Shown here one piece after another: positions 9,232 through 17,776 of a stretch of DNA of 64,000 bases (positions are counted from its first letter, which is position 1; each line of letters starts with the position of its first letter). Source of the stretch: Sulfitobacter sp. S190 (lineage in GTDB: Bacteria; Pseudomonadota; Alphaproteobacteria; Rhodobacterales; Rhodobacteraceae). The notes beneath the pieces were generated by a model, which did not search any database, had not been told where the DNA came from, and was given only the letters and a program-made list of their open reading frames with translations. The stretch covers positions 496,001 to 560,000 of the forward strand of contig NZ_CP081120.1 in assembly GCF_025141935.1 (NCBI RefSeq), written 5' to 3'. Position numbers and translations under genes: made by a program.

Positions 9232-9914
9232 AGCTGTCTGCCGAACTCAAGGCGTTTGAAAAGCGTCTGGGGCATCAGTTTGCCCGACCTGCGTTGCTGG
9301 GGCAGGCGGTGACCCACGCGTCGATGTCGAGCCCCAACCGCAATGACAACCAGCGGCTAGAGTTTCTGGGGGACCGGGTTCTGGGGCTGGTGATGGCCGA
9401 AGCGCTGCTGGCGCAGGATCCGCAGGCCACCGAAGGACAGATGGCGCCGCGGTTCAATGCGCTGGTGCGCAAGGAAGCCTGCGCCGAAGTGGCGCGCGAC
9501 ATCGATGTGGGCGCGGTGCTGAAGCTGGGCCGGTCGGAGATGTTGTCGGGCGGGCGGCGCAAGCAGGCGCTGCTGGGCGATGCCATGGAGGCGGTGATTG
9601 CCGCGGTGTATCTGGACGCAGGGTATGACGCGGCGCGCGATGTGGTTCTGGCCCTGTGGGGCGACCGGACGACATCCGTAAAGGACGATGCCCGCGACGC
9701 CAAGACATCGTTGCAGGAATGGGCGCAGGCCCGGGGGTTGCAACCGCCCAAATACATACAGATCGATCGCAGTGGTCCCGACCATGCGCCGGTTTTCACC
9801 ATAGCCGCGCGGCTGTCGACCGGTGAGGAGGCAAGTGCCACCGCCAAGTCCAAACGCGCCGCAGAGCAGGATGCCGCAAGTCGCCTGCTGAGCAAATTGG
9901 AGCACGTCACATGA
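9228..9914 (+). CDS. rnc: Ribonuclease III
   Basis: RNase III cuts double-stranded RNA in rRNA precursors and mRNA. The product is 228 residues with a GTG start overlapping the lepB stop. The catalytic signature is [13 protein letters not shown] (E45, D49), with the second acidic pair in [16 protein letters not shown] (D118, E121). A double-stranded-RNA-binding domain fills about 155-225 ([13 protein letters not shown] to [11 protein letters not shown]). The stop overlaps era by ATGA. Strong intergenic hairpins elsewhere in the window (for example rplL-rpoB) are possible substrates (inference). Confidence 0.97.
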   Translation: MKLSAELKAFEKRLGHQFARPALLGQAVTHASMSSPNRNDNQRLEFLGDRVLGLVMAEALLAQDPQATEGQMAPRFNALVRKEACAEVARDIDVGAVLKLGRSEMLSGGRRKQALLGDAMEAVIAAVYLDAGYDAARDVVLALWGDRTTSVKDDARDAKTSLQEWAQARGLQPPKYIQIDRSGPDHAPVFTIAARLSTGEEASATAKSKRAAEQDAASRLLSKLEHVT

Positions 9915-10819
9915 CCACACGCGCCGGGTTCGTCGCCCTTATCGGAGAGCCCAACGCGGGCAAATCCACCCTGCTCAACCGCATGGTCGGTGCCAAGGTG
10001 TCCATCGTGACCCACAAGGTCCAGACCACCCGCGCGCGCATCCGTGGCGTGGCGATGGAGGGCGACAGCCAGATCGTTTTTGTCGACACGCCCGGGCTTT
10101 TCCAGCCGCGTCGCCGGTTGGACCGTGCCATGGTCGCCGCCGCCTGGGGCGGTGCATCGGACGCTGATGTGATCGTGTTGCTGATCGAGGCGCACCGCGG
10201 GGTGACCGAGGGGGTCGAGCGCATTCTGGAGGGGTTGGCCGAGATCGGGAAAGGCCGCCGCGTGGCGCTGGCCATCAACAAGATCGACCGTGTCGAGGCC
10301 CCGGTCCTGTTGGGGTTGAGCCAGGATCTGAACGCCCGCTATGCCTTTGAGGAAACCTTTATGATTTCGGCGGAGCGGGGCCACGGCATTGACGCGCTGC
10401 GCGGCTGGCTGGCGGCGGAATTGCCCGAGGGGCCGTTTTTGTACCCCGAGGACCAGATCGCCGATTTGCCGATGCGGATGATCGCCGCCGAGATGACCCG
10501 AGAAAAGCTGACCCTGCGCCTGCATCAGGAGCTGCCCTACCAGATGACGGTCGAGACCGAGAACTGGGAAGAGCGCAAGGATGGTTCGGCGCGGATCGAC
10601 CAGCTGATCTATGTGGTGCGTGATGGGCACAAGGGCATCGTGCTGGGCCACAAGGGCGAGACGATCAAGGCCGTGAGCAAGGCCGCCCGCGAGGAGCTGG
10701 AAGAGTTTCTGGGCCGCCGCGTGCATCTGTTCTTGCAGGTCAAGGTTCGCCCCAACTGGCTGGAGGAAGCCGAGCGCTATTCTGAGATGGGGCTGGAGTT
10801 CAAGGATGGAAACGGGTGA
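9911..10819 (+). CDS. era: GTPase Era
   Basis: Era is an essential GTPase that binds the 3' end of 16S rRNA during 30S assembly. The product is 302 residues. It has the P-loop GEPNAGKST (12-20), switch region DTPGLF, NKID for guanine recognition, and a C-terminal KH domain with GHKGETIK near 250. The start overlaps the rnc stop by 4 bp, giving the common rnc-era pair. A possible 32-codon frame starts inside its last codons. Confidence 0.97.
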   Translation: MTTRAGFVALIGEPNAGKSTLLNRMVGAKVSIVTHKVQTTRARIRGVAMEGDSQIVFVDTPGLFQPRRRLDRAMVAAAWGGASDADVIVLLIEAHRGVTEGVERILEGLAEIGKGRRVALAINKIDRVEAPVLLGLSQDLNARYAFEETFMISAERGHGIDALRGWLAAELPEGPFLYPEDQIADLPMRMIAAEMTREKLTLRLHQELPYQMTVETENWEERKDGSARIDQLIYVVRDGHKGIVLGHKGETIKAVSKAAREELEEFLGRRVHLFLQVKVRPNWLEEAERYSEMGLEFKDGNG

Positions 10820-10904
10820 TCCCGACGCGCGACCTGTGCCCGGCCGGGGCTGCGGGATTGAGTTTAAGGGCAAGATGAAGGGCCGTGTGACATGCCCCGG
10901 TTGA
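10806..10904 (+). CDS. Candidate 32-residue small protein bridging era and the DUF1491 gene
   Basis: An ATG at 10806, inside the end of era in another frame, opens 32 codons and stops at 10902-10904, inside the next gene. It overlaps era by 14 bp and the DUF1491 gene by 13 bp, so it fills the whole gap of a densely coupled operon. The product has two cysteines and a basic centre ([18 protein letters not shown]). No ribosome site stands out and no family is recognised. It may be an accident of high-GC sequence; the exact bridging is the only argument for it. Confidence 0.22.
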   Translation: METGDPDARPVPGRGCGIEFKGKMKGRVTCPG

Positions 10905-11221
10905 CCGCCCGCTTTTGGGTCGATGCCTATCTGGCGCGGTTGCGGGTGATGGATATTCCCGCGTTTGTGGTTGCGCATGGGGACGACACCGGCGGGGCCG
11001 TGTTGGTCAAGGTTGCCACGCTTGACGGGCAGGCGCGTGTGTTCCAGCGGTCCTTCGACATCATGACCGGCGACCGGGAGTGGGTTGCGTTGGCCAGCGG
11101 AGCGGAGCGTGACGTGGACGAGGCGATTGGCCGGCAGCGCGGGTTTGACCCCGATCTGTGGGTGATCGAGGTCGAGGACCGGTTGGGGCGTCATCTGCTC
11201 CACGATGAGGGGTTGGCCTGA
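10892..11221 (+). CDS. DUF1491 family protein
   Basis: The product is 109 residues, starting [17 protein letters not shown] and ending in a segment with [19 protein letters not shown]. This matches the small cytosolic DUF1491 family, which is mostly alphaproteobacterial and of unknown function. No membrane segment or signal peptide is seen. The stop overlaps the recO start in TGATG, so the two are probably translationally coupled. Its steady position between era and recO is the only functional hint. Confidence 0.8.
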   Translation: MPRLTARFWVDAYLARLRVMDIPAFVVAHGDDTGGAVLVKVATLDGQARVFQRSFDIMTGDREWVALASGAERDVDEAIGRQRGFDPDLWVIEVEDRLGRHLLHDEGLA

Positions 11222-11946
11222 TGGAGTGGCGCGACGAGGGCATATTGCTGAGCACGCGCCGCCACGGGGAAACCTCTGCGATCATTGAAGTGTTTACGCC
11301 CACCAAGGGCCGTCATGCGGGGGTCGTGCGGGGCGGCACAAGCCGCAAGATCGCGCCGATCCTGCAACCGGGGGCGCAGCTGGACGTCGCCTGGCGTGCG
11401 CGGCTGGAAGAGCATATCGGCGCGTTCAGTGTCGAGCCCGTGCGCAGCCGTGCGGCCCATGCGATGGCATCGCGGATGACCCTTGCGGGGTTGAACGCGG
11501 TCACCGGACTGATCAGTTTCGCCTTGCCCGAGCGCGAGCCCCATCTGCCGCTCTATCGCCGGACGGAGGCCTTGCTCGACTTGTTGGGTCAGCAGGATGT
11601 ATGGCCGCTTGCCTATCTGCGCTGGGAAATGGCGCTGCTCGAGGAGTTGGGGTACGGGCTTGACCTGACGGCCTGTGCGGTGACCGGTGCGACGCAGGAT
11701 CTGTGCTATGTCTCGCCGAAGTCGGGGCGGGCGGTGTCGCGCGACGGGGCGGGGGACTGGGCCGATCGGCTGTTGCCCCTGCCGATGGTGATGCGCGGGA
11801 TGGGAGCGGGAGAGGATGCGGAGATCGCGGAGGCCTTTCGCACCACGGGATATTTTCTGGATGCCCATCTGGCCGCGGATCTGGGCGGCAAGCCCTTGCC
11901 CGAAGCGCGGGCACGGTATGTGGATGCGTTCACTCGGCAGCTTTGA
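11221..11946 (+). CDS. recO: DNA repair protein RecO
   Basis: RecO helps load RecA on SSB-coated single-stranded DNA in the RecFOR pathway. The product is 241 residues, starting [26 protein letters not shown], the N-terminal OB-fold of Rec[11 protein letters not shown] follows, and a helical C-terminal region contains [24 protein letters not shown]. The cysteine-rich zinc site of some RecO proteins is reduced here to single cysteines (TACAVTG, DLCYVSP). It ends the rsh-to-recO run and overlaps the convergent lipoprotein gene by 17 bp. Confidence 0.93.
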   Translation: MEWRDEGILLSTRRHGETSAIIEVFTPTKGRHAGVVRGGTSRKIAPILQPGAQLDVAWRARLEEHIGAFSVEPVRSRAAHAMASRMTLAGLNAVTGLISFALPEREPHLPLYRRTEALLDLLGQQDVWPLAYLRWEMALLEELGYGLDLTACAVTGATQDLCYVSPKSGRAVSRDGAGDWADRLLPLPMVMRGMGAGEDAEIAEAFRTTGYFLDAHLAADLGGKPLPEARARYVDAFTRQL

Positions 11947-12325
11947 AGACCATCGACAGGCCGTCGGTGTTTGACAGGATCAGCGTGTCGCCTGCCACTT
12001 CCGAAAGAGCGGCGGCATCCAGTGCCGCGAGATAGGCGGTTTCTGCGGCCAGAGCGGGACAGCTGCGCCGGGTGGCGGCGATGGGGCCTGTGTCAAACCA
12101 CGGGTAGGGGGCGGTCATCGCGGCGGTGTAGCTGTTGCAGGGCGCGTCACCGGCGATGCGTCCGGTTTCGGGAAATGTCAGGGTTGCGCGGTCCGCGAAG
12201 GGGGCCCCGTCGAGCGTTTCGAGCAGCCAGACCCGATCTGCGCCGCCGTAGGCGCGCACCGTTTCGTCGCCCTGGCAAGCGCCCAGCAGTGCCGCGGTGG
12301 CCAGTGAAAGAAGGGCGAGCTTCAT
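11930..12325 (-). CDS. META/HslJ-like lipoprotein
   Basis: The product is 131 residues. It has a signal peptide with lipobox LLGAC, so Cys17 should be lipidated. The body resembles the META/HslJ domain: [36 protein letters not shown] fits the G-x-x-xCN-y core, and [10 protein letters not shown] follows. HslJ proteins are envelope proteins of unclear role. Its start overlaps the stop of the upstream TetR gene by 4 bp (ATGA), so the two form an operon. Confidence 0.7.
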   Translation of the reverse strand: MKLALLSLATAALLGACQGDETVRAYGGADRVWLLETLDGAPFADRATLTFPETGRIAGDAPCNSYTAAMTAPYPWFDTGPIAATRRSCPALAAETAYLAALDAAALSEVAGDTLILSNTDGLSMVFKAAE

Positions 12326-12843
12326 GCGAGGGCCACTACGGTGTCGACGAGCGCGTCGAAGGCGGCGGCGGGGTCGGTATCGCCGTGCAGCTGCGGCAGA
12401 CCCGCGAGGGCCGCCAACAGCGCCTGGGCAAACCCGGGGTTTGACAGGCCGAACTGTTTGAGCAGGTGGCGCAGGTAGGTCAGACGTTCTGCGTCGATCT
12501 CCGCAAGTGCCGCGGCCACGGCCGGATCGCCATGCGCCCAGACCCGCAGGGCGGCCTCCGTCGGGTTGGACAGGATGCCGGACCCGAATTGGCGCAGGCG
12601 GGCGTCGGGCGCCCCGTCAGAGCGCAGAAGGTCCATCACATCGGCGAGTGCGTCGGCCTGCCATTGGCGCAGCAGGGCTGCGTGGAATGTGGGCACATCC
12701 TTGAAGTGCCAGTAGAACGATCCCTTGGTCGTGCCGAGCCGGCGCGCAAGCGGTTCGGCGGCCAGCGCCTTGGGGCCTGCCATTTGCAGCGCGTCAAAGC
12801 CTGCGGTGATCCATTTTTCGACGGAAAGCCGTGTGTCTGCCAT
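12322..12843 (-). CDS. TetR/AcrR-family transcriptional regulator
   Basis: The product is 173 residues. The N-terminal helix-turn-helix (about 8-55) contains AAEPLARRLGTTKGSFYWHFKDVPTFHAALL; the GSFYWHF recognition helix is typical of TetR regulators. The C-terminal half is helical and would bind a ligand, which cannot be predicted. It is translationally coupled to the lipoprotein gene after it. The mcd gene ends 62 bp upstream on the same strand, so it could be cotranscribed with mcd; a GC-rich inverted repeat in the gap lacks a T-run. Confidence 0.85.
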   Translation of the reverse strand: MADTRLSVEKWITAGFDALQMAGPKALAAEPLARRLGTTKGSFYWHFKDVPTFHAALLRQWQADALADVMDLLRSDGAPDARLRQFGSGILSNPTEAALRVWAHGDPAVAAALAEIDAERLTYLRHLLKQFGLSNPGFAQALLAALAGLPQLHGDTDPAAAFDALVDTVVALA

Positions 12844-12905
12844 GGGTTGAGGTTAGCAGAGCGCGGGCGGGCCACAAGAGCGCGCCCGCAAGAAGGGAAC
12901 AACAA

Positions 12906-14588
12906 TCAGCCCAGAATGCGCCGCGCGATCACTTGTGCCTGAATTTCAGCCGCGCCTTCGAAAATGTTGAGGATGCGGGCGTCACACAGCACGCGGCTGA
13001 TCTTGTATTCCAGCGCAAAGCCGTTGCCACCGTGGATTTGCAGACCGTTGTCGGCTGCGGCCCATGCGACGCGGGCGCCGAGCAGTTTGGCCATCCCGGC
13101 TTCAACGTCACAGCGGCGGCCGTCGTCTTTTTCGAAGGCGGAAAAATACGTCAGCTGACGGGCGATCATGATTTCGACTGCCATCATCGCCAGTTTCGAG
13201 CTGACGCGCGGGAAGTCGATCAGAGACTTACCGAATTGCTTGCGGTCCTGGGCGTATTGCATGGAGATATCGAGCGCCGATTGTGCCACGCCGATGGCGC
13301 GGGCGGCGGTCTGGATGCGGGCGCTCTCGAAGGTTTCCATCAGCTGTTTGAAGCCCTTGCCCTCTTCGCCGCCGAGCAGGTTTTCTTCCTTCACCTCGAA
13401 GCCGTCGAAGCCAAGCTCGTATTCCTTCATCCCGCGGTAGCCGAGCACCTCGATTTCACCACCGGTCATGCCGGGGGTGGGGAAGGGGTCTTCATCGGTG
13501 CCGGGGGTTTTTTCGGCCAGAAACATCGACAGGCCTTTGTAATTGTCGGTGGCCGGATCGGTGCGCGCCAGAAGTGTCATGATCTGTGTGCGGGTGGCGT
13601 GGGTGATCCACGTCTTGTTGCCGGTGATCTTGTAGGTGTCGCCGTCCTTGACCGCGCGGGTGCGCAGCGATCCCAGATCCGATCCGGTGTTGGGTTCGGT
13701 AAAGACGGCCGTTGGCAGGGTTTCGGCGCTGGCCAGCCCGGGCAGCCATTTCTGCTTTTGCTCTTCGGTGCCGCCCGCGATGATCAGTTCCGCCGCGATT
13801 TCGGAGCGGGTGCCAAGGCTGCCGACCCCGATGTAGCCGCGCGAGAGTTCTTCGGACACCACGCACATGGAGGCCTTCGACAGGCCAAAGCCGCCGTATT
13901 CCTCGGGGATGGTCAGGCCGAAGACGCCCATTTCGGCCAGCTCTTCGATGACCTCCATCGGGATCAGCTCATCCTTGAGGTGCCAGTCGTGCGCGTGGGG
14001 CTCTACCTTGTCGATGGCGTAGCGGCGGAACTGCTCGCGGATCATCTCGAGCTCGTCATCGAGACCGGACGCGCCAACGGTGATGTTCGCGGAATGCTCC
14101 TGCATCGCGGCGACAAGCCGGGTGCGCACCGCTTGGGTGTTGCCGAACTGGGTCAGCTGCATGATCGCGGGGTCCATCAGGGCGCGCTGGTCTTCCTGAC
14201 CCAGCCCCAGATCCTGAAGGCGGACGATTTCGCCCTGGTTCATCTGGATGCCGCCGTAGATTTGCCAGAGGTATTCGCCAAAGGCGATCTGGTGGATCAG
14301 CTGTTCTGTTTCGCCGAATTTGCCATCGGCGGCGAGCGCTTCGGCCCACGCCTGCATCTGGCGCAGGGATTGTGCATATGTTGCAAGCCACGCCAGACCA
14401 TGTGCCGCCGTCTGGTTCTGCTCCACCAGCGCGTTGGATACGCGGCCGCCATCGGTGACCATGGCACGGACCGTTTCGGTCGCACGGGCCAGCGTCGCCT
14501 CGACCGGACCGACAGCCGCAGCGGTCAGCGCCAGAAGGTCGTTCAGGATGAGATCGGGCTCAGCAGTCATCTGTCCATCATGGGGCAT
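12906..14588 (-). CDS. mcd: (2S)-methylsuccinyl-CoA dehydrogenase (ethylmalonyl-CoA pathway)
   Basis: An acyl-CoA dehydrogenase of 560 residues. The last 400 hold the flavin fold: IPEEYGGFGLSKASMCVVSEELSRGYIGVGSLGTRSEIAAEL, TEPNTGSDLGSLRT, RKQFGKSL and LQIHGGNGFALEYKISR. About 160 extra N-terminal residues match the known extension of Mcd, which oxidises methylsuccinyl-CoA to mesaconyl-CoA. Ordinary acyl-CoA dehydrogenases have about 380-400 residues. The start at 14588 (MPHDGQMTAEPD) has AAAGGAACG upstream; the frame extends 42 codons further without support. Electrons should pass to EtfAB, encoded at 27071-28755. The assignment rests on length and overall similarity. Confidence 0.85.
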   Translation of the reverse strand: MPHDGQMTAEPDLILNDLLALTAAAVGPVEATLARATETVRAMVTDGGRVSNALVEQNQTAAHGLAWLATYAQSLRQMQAWAEALAADGKFGETEQLIHQIAFGEYLWQIYGGIQMNQGEIVRLQDLGLGQEDQRALMDPAIMQLTQFGNTQAVRTRLVAAMQEHSANITVGASGLDDELEMIREQFRRYAIDKVEPHAHDWHLKDELIPMEVIEELAEMGVFGLTIPEEYGGFGLSKASMCVVSEELSRGYIGVGSLGTRSEIAAELIIAGGTEEQKQKWLPGLASAETLPTAVFTEPNTGSDLGSLRTRAVKDGDTYKITGNKTWITHATRTQIMTLLARTDPATDNYKGLSMFLAEKTPGTDEDPFPTPGMTGGEIEVLGYRGMKEYELGFDGFEVKEENLLGGEEGKGFKQLMETFESARIQTAARAIGVAQSALDISMQYAQDRKQFGKSLIDFPRVSSKLAMMAVEIMIARQLTYFSAFEKDDGRRCDVEAGMAKLLGARVAWAAADNGLQIHGGNGFALEYKISRVLCDARILNIFEGAAEIQAQVIARRILG

Positions 14589-14729
14589 ATTCACGTTCCT
14601 TTTCAACTTGGGGTCGGAATAATCCTTTTGCAGGTGCAGCGCAACAAAGATACGTTTGGATGCGTCAATTTGGTCGAAAATTACCGCGCAAATGCAGTGC
14701 CTGTGTGCCGGCAAGTGGTATGTAGGGCC

Positions 14730-15497
14730 ATGGATACGCTATTTCCGCTGCTGACGACTGGTGAATTGATGCTGGCCTGCCTTGTCGGGGTGATGGCCGG
14801 GCTGGTAAAGGGAATCGTCGGCTTTGCGATGCCTTTGGTCTTTATTTCAGGGCTGACCGTGTTCATGTCGCCGGAATTGGCGCTGGCGGGGCTGATCCTG
14901 CCGACGCTGGCGACGAATGCCTATCAGGCGCTGCGGCAGGGGCCGCGGGCGGCGTGGGCGTCCACGGCGCGGTTTCGGGTGTTCCTGATCAGCGGGGGCA
15001 TCACGCTCGTTGCTGCAGCGCAGCTTGTCCGGGTGTTTCCAGACCGCGTGATGATGTTGGTGATCGGTGTGCCTTTGACGTTTTTCGCGGCCGTGCAGCT
15101 GGGGGGCTGGACCTTCCGTCTGGCGCGGCAGGAGCGGCGGACCGAGGCGGTCGTCGGTGCCGTGACCGGCGCGCTGGGTGGATTGTCGGGCAGTTGGGGC
15201 GCGCCGACCGTTGCCTATCTGACCGCGCTGGATACGCCCAAGGCGGACCAGATGCGGGTGCAGGGTGTGATTTACGGTCTGGGCGCGATTGCGCTGGTCG
15301 GGGCGCACATCGGATCGGGGGTTTTGCGGGCCGAAACAGTCGGATTTTCGGCCGCAATGATACCCGCCGGGCTGGTCGGGATGTGGGTGGGCACGCGCGT
15401 CTCGGACCGCATTGACCAACAGCTTTTTCGAAAAGCTACATTAGTCGTGCTGTTGATCGCCGGTTTGAACCTTCTGCGACGTGCCCTGATCGGTTAG
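14730..15497 (+). CDS. TSUP (TauE/SafE)-family membrane permease
   Basis: The product is 255 residues with about seven or eight hydrophobic segments. It starts MDTLFPLLTTGELMLACLVG, with GLVKGIVGFAMPLVF after it and a second half containing GALGGLSGSWGAPTVAYL. The two-half architecture with G-rich G(f/l)xGxxGG segments is that of TauE/SafE permeases, which move sulfur-containing organic anions or related molecules. The substrate is unknown. It diverges from mcd across 141 bp that must hold both promoters. It ends 1 bp before the convergent XRE gene. Confidence 0.85.
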   Translation: MDTLFPLLTTGELMLACLVGVMAGLVKGIVGFAMPLVFISGLTVFMSPELALAGLILPTLATNAYQALRQGPRAAWASTARFRVFLISGGITLVAAAQLVRVFPDRVMMLVIGVPLTFFAAVQLGGWTFRLARQERRTEAVVGAVTGALGGLSGSWGAPTVAYLTALDTPKADQMRVQGVIYGLGAIALVGAHIGSGVLRAETVGFSAAMIPAGLVGMWVGTRVSDRIDQQLFRKATLVVLLIAGLNLLRRALIG

Positions 15498-15498
15498 C

Positions 15499-15861
15499 TC
15501 AGCCCTGACGCGCGACGGTGAGGCCCGACACGTCTTCGATGAAGGTGACAATGCGGGTTTTGACCGCTTCGTCCTGAATCGCGGCGAGCGCGTTCACGAT
15601 TTCCATACCGGGGTCGCGGCGCGGATCATCGCTGCTTTCGTCACCATAGAGACCTTCGAAGAAATACGACGGCGAGACGTCGAAGATCTGTGCGAGTTCG
15701 AAAAGGCGGCTGGCCGCGATGCGGTTCGAGCCGATTTCATATTTCTGAATCTGCTGGAAGGAGAGGCCGAGCTTATTGGCCACCTCTGTTTGAGAGAACC
15801 TGCGGAGGGTTCGAATCTGTTTAAGTTTCCGACCAACGTGTTCGTCTACTGGATGCGCCAT
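15499..15861 (-). CDS. XRE-family helix-turn-helix regulator
   Basis: The product is 120 residues. A Cro/CI-type helix-turn-helix (about 10-65) reads GRKLKQIRTLRRFSQTEVAN, then KLGLSFQQIQKYEIGSNRIA and LFELAQIFDVSPSYFFEG. A C-terminal tail (about 75-120) predicted to be helical follows. Proteins of this build are frequent in roseobacters and rhizobia; their targets vary. It reads away from an AT-rich 151-bp region shared with the divergent LysR-type gene, which could be a target (inference). Confidence 0.88.
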   Translation of the reverse strand: MAHPVDEHVGRKLKQIRTLRRFSQTEVANKLGLSFQQIQKYEIGSNRIAASRLFELAQIFDVSPSYFFEGLYGDESSDDPRRDPGMEIVNALAAIQDEAVKTRIVTFIEDVSGLTVARQG

Positions 15862-15949
15862 GTGTCTAACCTCTGGTTGTAGCTATTCTTTTGATCATAA
15901 ATTTCGCCGCTTCGATCAATTGCTTAAGTATATAAATTTTTCACACAAA

Positions 15950-15997
15950 AATGGTCACCAAATGGGTGATTATTGTTGCTCTAATGGGTGATTTATT
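15950..15997. repeat. Phased direct repeats and dyad upstream of the LysR-type gene
   Basis: AATGG recurs at 15950, 15961 and 15983, spaced 11 and 22 bp, i.e. one and two helical turns. The two full copies read AATGGGTGATTATT (15961) and AATGGGTGATTTATT (15983). TCACC-AAATG-GGTGA at 15955-15969 is also an inverted repeat. The stretch lies 16-63 bp before the start at 16013, in markedly AT-rich DNA. This is the usual layout of a regulator binding site; which protein binds is unknown. Confidence 0.45.
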
Positions 15998-16012
15998 TAC
16001 AGTCATTTCGAC

Positions 16013-16921
16013 ATGATTGAAAGCCCGCCTGCAAAAACGGTCCAAAATAGTGGCAAGGCGTCTCCGGCACTGCTGCACGAGATGATGCGCTCTTTTGTCG
16101 CACTCGCGAAAACCCTCAATCTCAGTCGCGCGGTGGAGGATTTGGGATCCACCCGCCAGACGGTCCGTCGCCACATCCAGCAGCTTGAAGACGCGATGGA
16201 AATGAGGCTGTTCGACAACCGCGACCGGCGGTTCGAGCTGACGCAGGAGGGGCGGCGGGCGCTGGTGCCAGCGCAGCTTTTGCTCGACTTGGGGGAAGTG
16301 TGGTACCGCGGCCAGTTCGACGATGTCGATGGCATGATGCGGTTCAGCTACGAAGACGACAAAGGCTGGGTCTATCACCAGCAGGAACAGCCGATGAACC
16401 GGCTGTGGGCGCACGAATCGCCGCTGTTGAAGCAGGCGATCAAATGTTGGGCACTTGCCGAGGGGAAGCTCGAAAGCAAGCATATGGCGCCGTTGCGCCC
16501 TTATATTCTGACCTATCGCGCGATGGACGAGGGGTGGATCTGCTTCGAGATCGGGGCCGAATCATTCTATTCGAACTGGTTCGGTTGGGCGCGTGCGCGC
16601 AGCAGCGTGGGCAGCAATCTCAACCAGTTTCCCGGCGGTGCGGAATTCGCGAGCCTCGCCAATGCGCCGTTCAAGGACATCAACAACGGTCAGGGTCTGC
16701 GGCTGGATCAGGTGATGACCAAGATGCCGTCCGACGATGGCGAAAAGTTGGAGAATATCTTCTTCGACCGGTTGCTGATGGGGGTGCGTCTGCCGGACCA
16801 GTCACCGGCGATTGTTTCTGTCGTGGACCGGTCGCGTGAGGTGTTGATCGCGGGGCTCGACCCGGACCAATTGGCCAGAATGCCGGAGCGTGCCAAGGTC
16901 GATTTCTCGTCTAAAGGGTAA
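16013..16921 (+). CDS. Regulator with LysR-type HTH head and unrecognised C-terminal domain
   Basis: The product is 302 residues. Residues about 20-80 form a LysR-like winged helix: MMRSFVALAKTLNLSRAVED, STRQTVRRHIQQLEDAMEMRLFDNRDRRFELTQEGRRAL. After that the usual periplasmic-binding-protein effector fold is not recognisable. Instead there is an aromatic-rich region (DDKGWVYHQQEQPMNRLWAHE, GWICFEIGAESFYSNWFGWARARSSVG). The last part, LPDQSPAIVSVVDRSREVLIAGLDPDQLARMP, may be a separate unit. No membrane segment is seen. It is followed by the 238-residue gene after 66 bp on the same strand. It is probably a transcription factor with an unusual sensor. Confidence 0.65.
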   Translation: MIESPPAKTVQNSGKASPALLHEMMRSFVALAKTLNLSRAVEDLGSTRQTVRRHIQQLEDAMEMRLFDNRDRRFELTQEGRRALVPAQLLLDLGEVWYRGQFDDVDGMMRFSYEDDKGWVYHQQEQPMNRLWAHESPLLKQAIKCWALAEGKLESKHMAPLRPYILTYRAMDEGWICFEIGAESFYSNWFGWARARSSVGSNLNQFPGGAEFASLANAPFKDINNGQGLRLDQVMTKMPSDDGEKLENIFFDRLLMGVRLPDQSPAIVSVVDRSREVLIAGLDPDQLARMPERAKVDFSSKG

Positions 16922-16987
16922 ACGACGGGTAACTTTCCCCGATTTGCGATATACTGTCCCGAAGTTTTCAACAAAGGGACGACTCGG

Positions 16988-17704
16988 ATGACATTGATCA
17001 CGATGAAAACTGGTGACCGGTTTGTTGCCAGTAGTGCGGATATTTTCAGCAGATACGGGGTCACGCTCGAGATCGGCTATGACTTTGAAGTCTACCGCAC
17101 GCTTCTGGCCGAAGCCCGGCCTGATCATATTCTGGGGGCGCCGTTCGACCCTGATTTGCACGAAATGACGGCGCAGAACGCGCTGTGGATCGTCGGGCGC
17201 AATGCCGAAGGGCGCATTGTCCACACGCAGGCGCTGCGGATGCTGGATATGAACGGGTTGAGCGTGGGGGAGTATTTCACCCACCGTTTCCGCGAATTCC
17301 CGCCGTCGGGCGTCGATCTGGATCTGGAGCGGTCGCGGTTCCGTGCCGGACCGGGCGCCAAGCGCATGTACGGGCGCGTCGCCTACCACGGCGAATTCTG
17401 GATCGCGCCGGAAGAGGGGGGCCTGCGCGGGCAAGGGGTGTCTTGCGTTCTGGGCCGCTACGGGTTTTTCGAGGCGATCCAGCATTGGGATCCCGACCAC
17501 ATCATCGCCTTCATGGTCAAGGCGATTGCATTCAAGGGGCTGGCCGAGCGGACGGGATGGATGCACACCCAGCCCGGCGCGCTGCGTTGGTTCCTGCGGG
17601 GCAATGACACGCCGGTCGAGGGGTTCATGGCCTACATGGACCGCGATGACCTGCATTATATTCTGGAGCTGCCGCTGCACGATCTGGTGGCGATGGCGGC
17701 CTGA
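16988..17704 (+). CDS. Conserved-type protein, possibly GNAT-fold (remote autoinducer-synthase resemblance)
   Basis: The product is 238 residues with no signal peptide or membrane segment. The ribosome site AAAGGGA supports the start. No family is recognised outright. The order of elements resembles a GNAT acyltransferase: ALWIVGRNAEGRIVHTQALRML (two strands), GEFWIAPEEGGLRGQGVSCV (strand, then a G-rich turn), the helix LGRYGFFEAIQHW, and IAFMVKAIAFKGLAERTGWM (strand and C-terminal helix). LuxI-type synthases share this layout, but their invariant Arg/Trp/Asp set is not clearly present. Catalysis is unproven. It shares direction with the LysR-type gene and ends just before a terminator, so the pair may be one unit. 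Confidence 0.5.
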   Translation: MTLITMKTGDRFVASSADIFSRYGVTLEIGYDFEVYRTLLAEARPDHILGAPFDPDLHEMTAQNALWIVGRNAEGRIVHTQALRMLDMNGLSVGEYFTHRFREFPPSGVDLDLERSRFRAGPGAKRMYGRVAYHGEFWIAPEEGGLRGQGVSCVLGRYGFFEAIQHWDPDHIIAFMVKAIAFKGLAERTGWMHTQPGALRWFLRGNDTPVEGFMAYMDRDDLHYILELPLHDLVAMAA

Positions 17705-17722
17705 AGCCGCGCCAGTGAAAAA

Positions 17723-17754
17723 GGGCCGCAGACTGTGTGGTCTGCGGCTCTTTT
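17723..17754. terminator. Bidirectional terminator between convergent genes
   Basis: GCCGCAGAC (17725-17733) pairs with GTCTGCGGC (17740-17748) across a TGTGTG loop, extended by two more pairs. TTTT follows on the plus strand and AAAAA precedes it, giving a U-run on the minus strand too. It serves the unit ending at 17704 and pckA, which ends at 17777 on the other strand. Confidence 0.88.
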
Positions 17755-17776
17755 GCGTGTCTGAAGTCCCGAGCGC

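Noticed and set aside
12844..12905. GC-rich inverted repeat (GCGGGCG and CGCCCGC) between the TetR gene and mcd
   Set aside because: No T-run on either strand, so it was not called as a terminator.
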